From JAUXEH01 sp965602945 (GTDB taxonomy: Bacteria > Acidobacteriota > Aminicenantia > Aminicenantales > Aminicenantaceae), in contig CBFDBC010000063.1 in the NCBI GenBank assembly GCA_965602945.1, positions 1 to 16,154 of the forward strand: a DNA stretch of 16,154 nucleotides, in the 5' to 3' direction. The notes under the pieces were generated by a model, which was not told the origin of the DNA, searched no databases, and saw only the letters and a list, made by a program, of their open reading frames with translations. The position numbers were made by a program, and so were the translations under genes. Shown piece after piece: positions 14,173 to 16,154 of this stretch. Within the stretch, counting starts at the first letter, position 1, and each line of letters opens with the position of its first letter.

Positions 14173-14497
14173 ACCGATGTCTCCTGGTCTAACCTCTTGG
14201 GGCCGGAAATGCGGTCTCCATCATGCCAGACACACGGCCGGAATTCAAGTGCGAACAGTCAGGCAGGCTGAAACGTCAGCCCTCTCGCCTCCGGACGGCT
14301 TCCTTATCAGCTTACCTGACTGATCTATCCTGGATTATTCACGAGTCGAGTTCACTAAATTCTATATCAGCATTTTTTATCAATAATCCAGGCTACTAAT
14401 CAACATGGTTTTTGAGATGCTTGCATTTTGTGAATAGTGATGGCAAATACGGGGGGAAGCCGCTATAGTAGTGAAAAGGTGATTCGGAGGATACAGA
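14173..14497. other. 325-base gene-free region between divergent sugar genes
   Basis: The half next to the TIM-barrel gene is clearly more AT-rich than the surrounding genes. It holds an inverted-repeat element (14329-14392). On the plus strand TATAGT (14464-14469) is a possible -10 for the TIM-barrel gene, with only a poor -35 (TGGCAA, 14441-14446). On the minus strand an extended -10-like TGATATAGA falls in the loop of the inverted repeat and could serve the DUF1080 gene. Nothing else was recognised. Confidence 0.5.
14329..14392. repeat. 64-base inverted-repeat element, possible MITE or IS end
   Basis: Perfect 11-base arms, CCTGGATTATT (14329-14339) and AATAATCCAGG (14382-14392), enclose an AT-rich 42-base centre. 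Flanks CTAT (left) and CTAC (right) differ by one base and could be a decayed 4-base target duplication. The arms recall, from memory and with low confidence, IS1380-type ends. Confidence 0.45.
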
Positions 14498-15352
14498 ATG
14501 CCTAAAACGAACCGACGGGATTTCTTGAAACACGCCGGCCGGGGGGCGGCCGCCGCCGCGCTGGCGCCGGGAGCCGCGGTTTCCTTCGTGCATGGGGCGA
14601 AGCCGCGGGGGATGCAGGCCGGTGGAGAACTCCGGCTGGGCATGGCCTCATATACCTTCCGGGAGTTCGGGCTGGAAGAGACCCTGTCCATGACCCTGCG
14701 CCTGGGGCTCCCGCGCATCGCCTTCAAGAGCTTTCACCTGGCCCTGGAAAGCACGCCCGAGCAGATCAGGGACGTGGCGTCCAGGGTCAAGGCCGCGGGG
14801 CTCGATCTCTACGGAGGCGGTGTCATCTACATGAAGGACCGTTCCGAGGTCGAGCGGGCGTTCGACTATGCCCGGGCCGCCGGCATGAGGCTCATCATCG
14901 GCGTGCCTGCCCATGATCTGCTCCCGTTTGTAGAGGAAAAGATCAAGCAAACCGGCATCAAGGTGGCCATCCACAACCACGGTCCCGGCGACGATGTGTA
15001 CCCGACTCCGCAGAGCGCATACGACCGCATCCGAGGCCTGGATCCCCGCTTCGGGCTGTGCGTAGATGTGGGGCACACGCAGAGGGCGGGAAAGGACCCG
15101 GCGGCCTCCATCCGGAAGCTGGCGGACCGGGTGCTGGACGTACATATCAAGGATGTCACCGCCTCCACCGCCGAGGGCCGGACCGTGGAGATCGGCCGGG
15201 GCGTGATCGACATCCCTGCGGTCTGCCGGACACTGCTCGATATCGGATTTTCCGGCGCCGTTTCTTTCGAATTCGAGAAGGACGGCAAAGATCCTCTGCC
15301 CGGAGTGGCGGAATCGGTCGGCTATGTCCGGGGAGTGCTGGCAGCCCTGTAG
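14498..15352 (+). CDS. Tat-exported TIM-barrel sugar isomerase/epimerase-like protein
   Basis: A 284-residue protein of the xylose isomerase-like TIM-barrel group (PF01261). A twin-arginine signal (NRRDFLK at 5-11, then an Ala-rich hydrophobic run to about 33) predicts export after folding. Candidate divalent-metal ligands follow the family pattern: AIHNH (H159, H161), CVDVGH (D190, H193), DVHIKD (H216, D219) and a C-terminal glutamate in SFEFE (256-260). GGAGG lies seven bases before ATG 14498. The barrel is on the short side once the signal is removed. Neighbours are a DUF1080 lipoprotein (divergent) and a sugar kinase (55 bases downstream, same strand), so a role in converting sugars or keto-sugars is likely; the substrate is unknown. 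Export by Tat fits the Gfo/Idh/MocA enzyme earlier in the window. Confidence 0.87.
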   Translation: MPKTNRRDFLKHAGRGAAAAALAPGAAVSFVHGAKPRGMQAGGELRLGMASYTFREFGLEETLSMTLRLGLPRIAFKSFHLALESTPEQIRDVASRVKAAGLDLYGGGVIYMKDRSEVERAFDYARAAGMRLIIGVPAHDLLPFVEEKIKQTGIKVAIHNHGPGDDVYPTPQSAYDRIRGLDPRFGLCVDVGHTQRAGKDPAASIRKLADRVLDVHIKDVTASTAEGRTVEIGRGVIDIPAVCRTLLDIGFSGAVSFEFEKDGKDPLPGVAESVGYVRGVLAAL

Positions 15353-15407
15353 ACGGCGGAGGATTCTAGGCGATGTGCACGAATGGCTATCCTGGAGACG
15401 AACAGAG

Positions 15408-16154
15408 ATGAGGGTGGAGTGTCGGGCCTACGCCAGGGCGGGAGTGCTGGGGAATCCATCCGACGGGTATTTCGGAAAGATCATCGCCGTCTCCGTGAGA
15501 AACTTCTCAGCAGAGGTCAAACTCGAAGAGAGTGACACACTCCGCATCCTGGCGCCGGAACAGGAGCGCAATACATTCGACAACCTGAAAGACCTGGTCG
15601 ACGGCGTGTCGCTGTATGGGTATTACGGCGGGGTTCGCCTGGTCAAGGCAGGGATCAAGCGGTTCTACGAGTACTGTCGGTTCCGGGAGCTCCGGCTTGC
15701 GGACAGGAACTTCTCACTCACATACAGCTCCAACATCCCGCGCCAGCTGGGGCTGGGAGGCTCCAGCGCCATCATCACGGCCGTGATGCGGGCCCTCACG
15801 GCCTTCTATGACGTGGAGATCCCCGAGCCCATCCTGCCCACCCTGATCCTGGAGGCGGAGCGGGACGAGTTGGGCATAAACGCCGGCTTCATGGACAGGG
15901 TGATCCAGGTGTTTGAAGGATGCATGTTCATGGACCTGGATCAGGACACTGTCATTTCCCAGGGATATGGCCGGTATGAGCGGCTCGATCCGGATTCGCT
16001 CCCGCCCCTGTACCTGGCTTTCAAACAGGACCTGGGCAAGGTGTCGGGCCGGGTGCTCAACCCCATCCGTGAGGGCTTTGAACAGGGAGATCCCGTTGTC
16101 CTGGAGGCCCTTCTCAGGCTGGCGGCATTGGCGGAAGAAGGGAAAGCAGCTCTG
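15408..16154 (+). CDS. GHMP kinase, glucuronokinase-like, 5' part
   Basis: Sugar kinase of the GHMP superfamily, open to the window edge; the first 249 residues are visible. Motif 1 is ARAGVLGNPSDGYFGKI (about 9-25) and the ATP-binding motif 2 is IPRQLGLGGSSAI (about 109-121). The segment ELGINAGFMDRVIQVFEG carries the aspartate expected for catalysis. This combination, especially GNPSD-x-YFG and INAGFMDRVIQV, resembles, from memory, glucuronokinase of plants, which makes glucuronic acid 1-phosphate, more than galactokinase or mevalonate kinase. The start is chosen from GGAG (15394-15397) ten bases upstream and because the GHMP N-terminus begins right there; ATGs at 15373 and 15383 are in other frames. 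It has no signal peptide, so it acts in the cytoplasm. It may be cotranscribed with the TIM-barrel gene, 55 bases upstream. The end of the gene lies outside the window. Confidence 0.85.
   Translation, partial: MRVECRAYARAGVLGNPSDGYFGKIIAVSVRNFSAEVKLEESDTLRILAPEQERNTFDNLKDLVDGVSLYGYYGGVRLVKAGIKRFYEYCRFRELRLADRNFSLTYSSNIPRQLGLGGSSAIITAVMRALTAFYDVEIPEPILPTLILEAERDELGINAGFMDRVIQVFEGCMFMDLDQDTVISQGYGRYERLDPDSLPPLYLAFKQDLGKVSGRVLNPIREGFEQGDPVVLEALLRLAALAEEGKAAL

Noticed and set aside
13276..14271. 331-codon open frame on the plus strand
   Set aside because: Shadow of the DUF1080 gene, whose minus-strand motifs and lipoprotein signal are clear.

Overview
The window is GC-rich, densely coded and reads like a chromosome segment of an anaerobic or facultatively anaerobic, protein- and polysaccharide-degrading bacterium. 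Two different S9-family peptidases, a 6-bladed beta-propeller protein, Tat-exported Gfo/Idh/MocA and TIM-barrel sugar enzymes, a DUF1080 lipoprotein and a methyltransferase-type corrinoid protein together suggest an Acidobacteriota/Aminicenantes-like genome. That assignment is an inference from gene content; there is no marker gene such as rRNA. No rRNA, tRNA, CRISPR array or intact insertion sequence was seen.

Layout. 1-915: the 3' part of an oligopeptidase B gene. 1037-3178: tex, a transcription accessory factor, with a good sigma70-type promoter and a hairpin over its ribosome binding site. 3335-4444: a secreted 6-bladed beta-propeller protein of unknown role. 4445-4751: a gene-free stretch full of inverted repeats, probably a decayed mobile element. 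4752-6095: a Tat-exported Gfo/Idh/MocA oxidoreductase. 7939-6139 (minus strand): a three-gene operon of a thymidylate-synthase-like enzyme, a corrinoid protein and a newly recognised 48-residue two-helix membrane protein. 8309-10705: a secreted S9D-type glutamyl endopeptidase-like peptidase behind a near-consensus promoter. 11230-10724 (minus): an SRPBCC-fold protein. 11259-12715: fetA-fetB, an ABC system of the iron exporter family. 14172-12723 (minus): a DUF1080 lipoprotein and a membrane-anchored TPR protein. 14498-15352: a Tat-exported TIM-barrel sugar isomerase/epimerase-like protein. 15408-16154: the 5' part of a GHMP kinase resembling glucuronokinase.

Working together. The exported oxidoreductase, DUF1080 hydrolase-like lipoprotein and TIM-barrel protein are the kinds of protein expected in an envelope pathway that oxidises sugars to keto-sugars and cleaves them, and a cytoplasmic sugar kinase lies next door. 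The two peptidases fit a peptide-scavenging lifestyle. The most unusual unit is the tightly linked pair of a ThyA-fold enzyme with intact catalytic residues and a methyl-carrying corrinoid protein. Corrinoid proteins of this type normally sit beside MttB-, MtaB- or UroD-like methyltransferases, and none is present here. This pair is the best candidate for an undescribed one-carbon transfer system.
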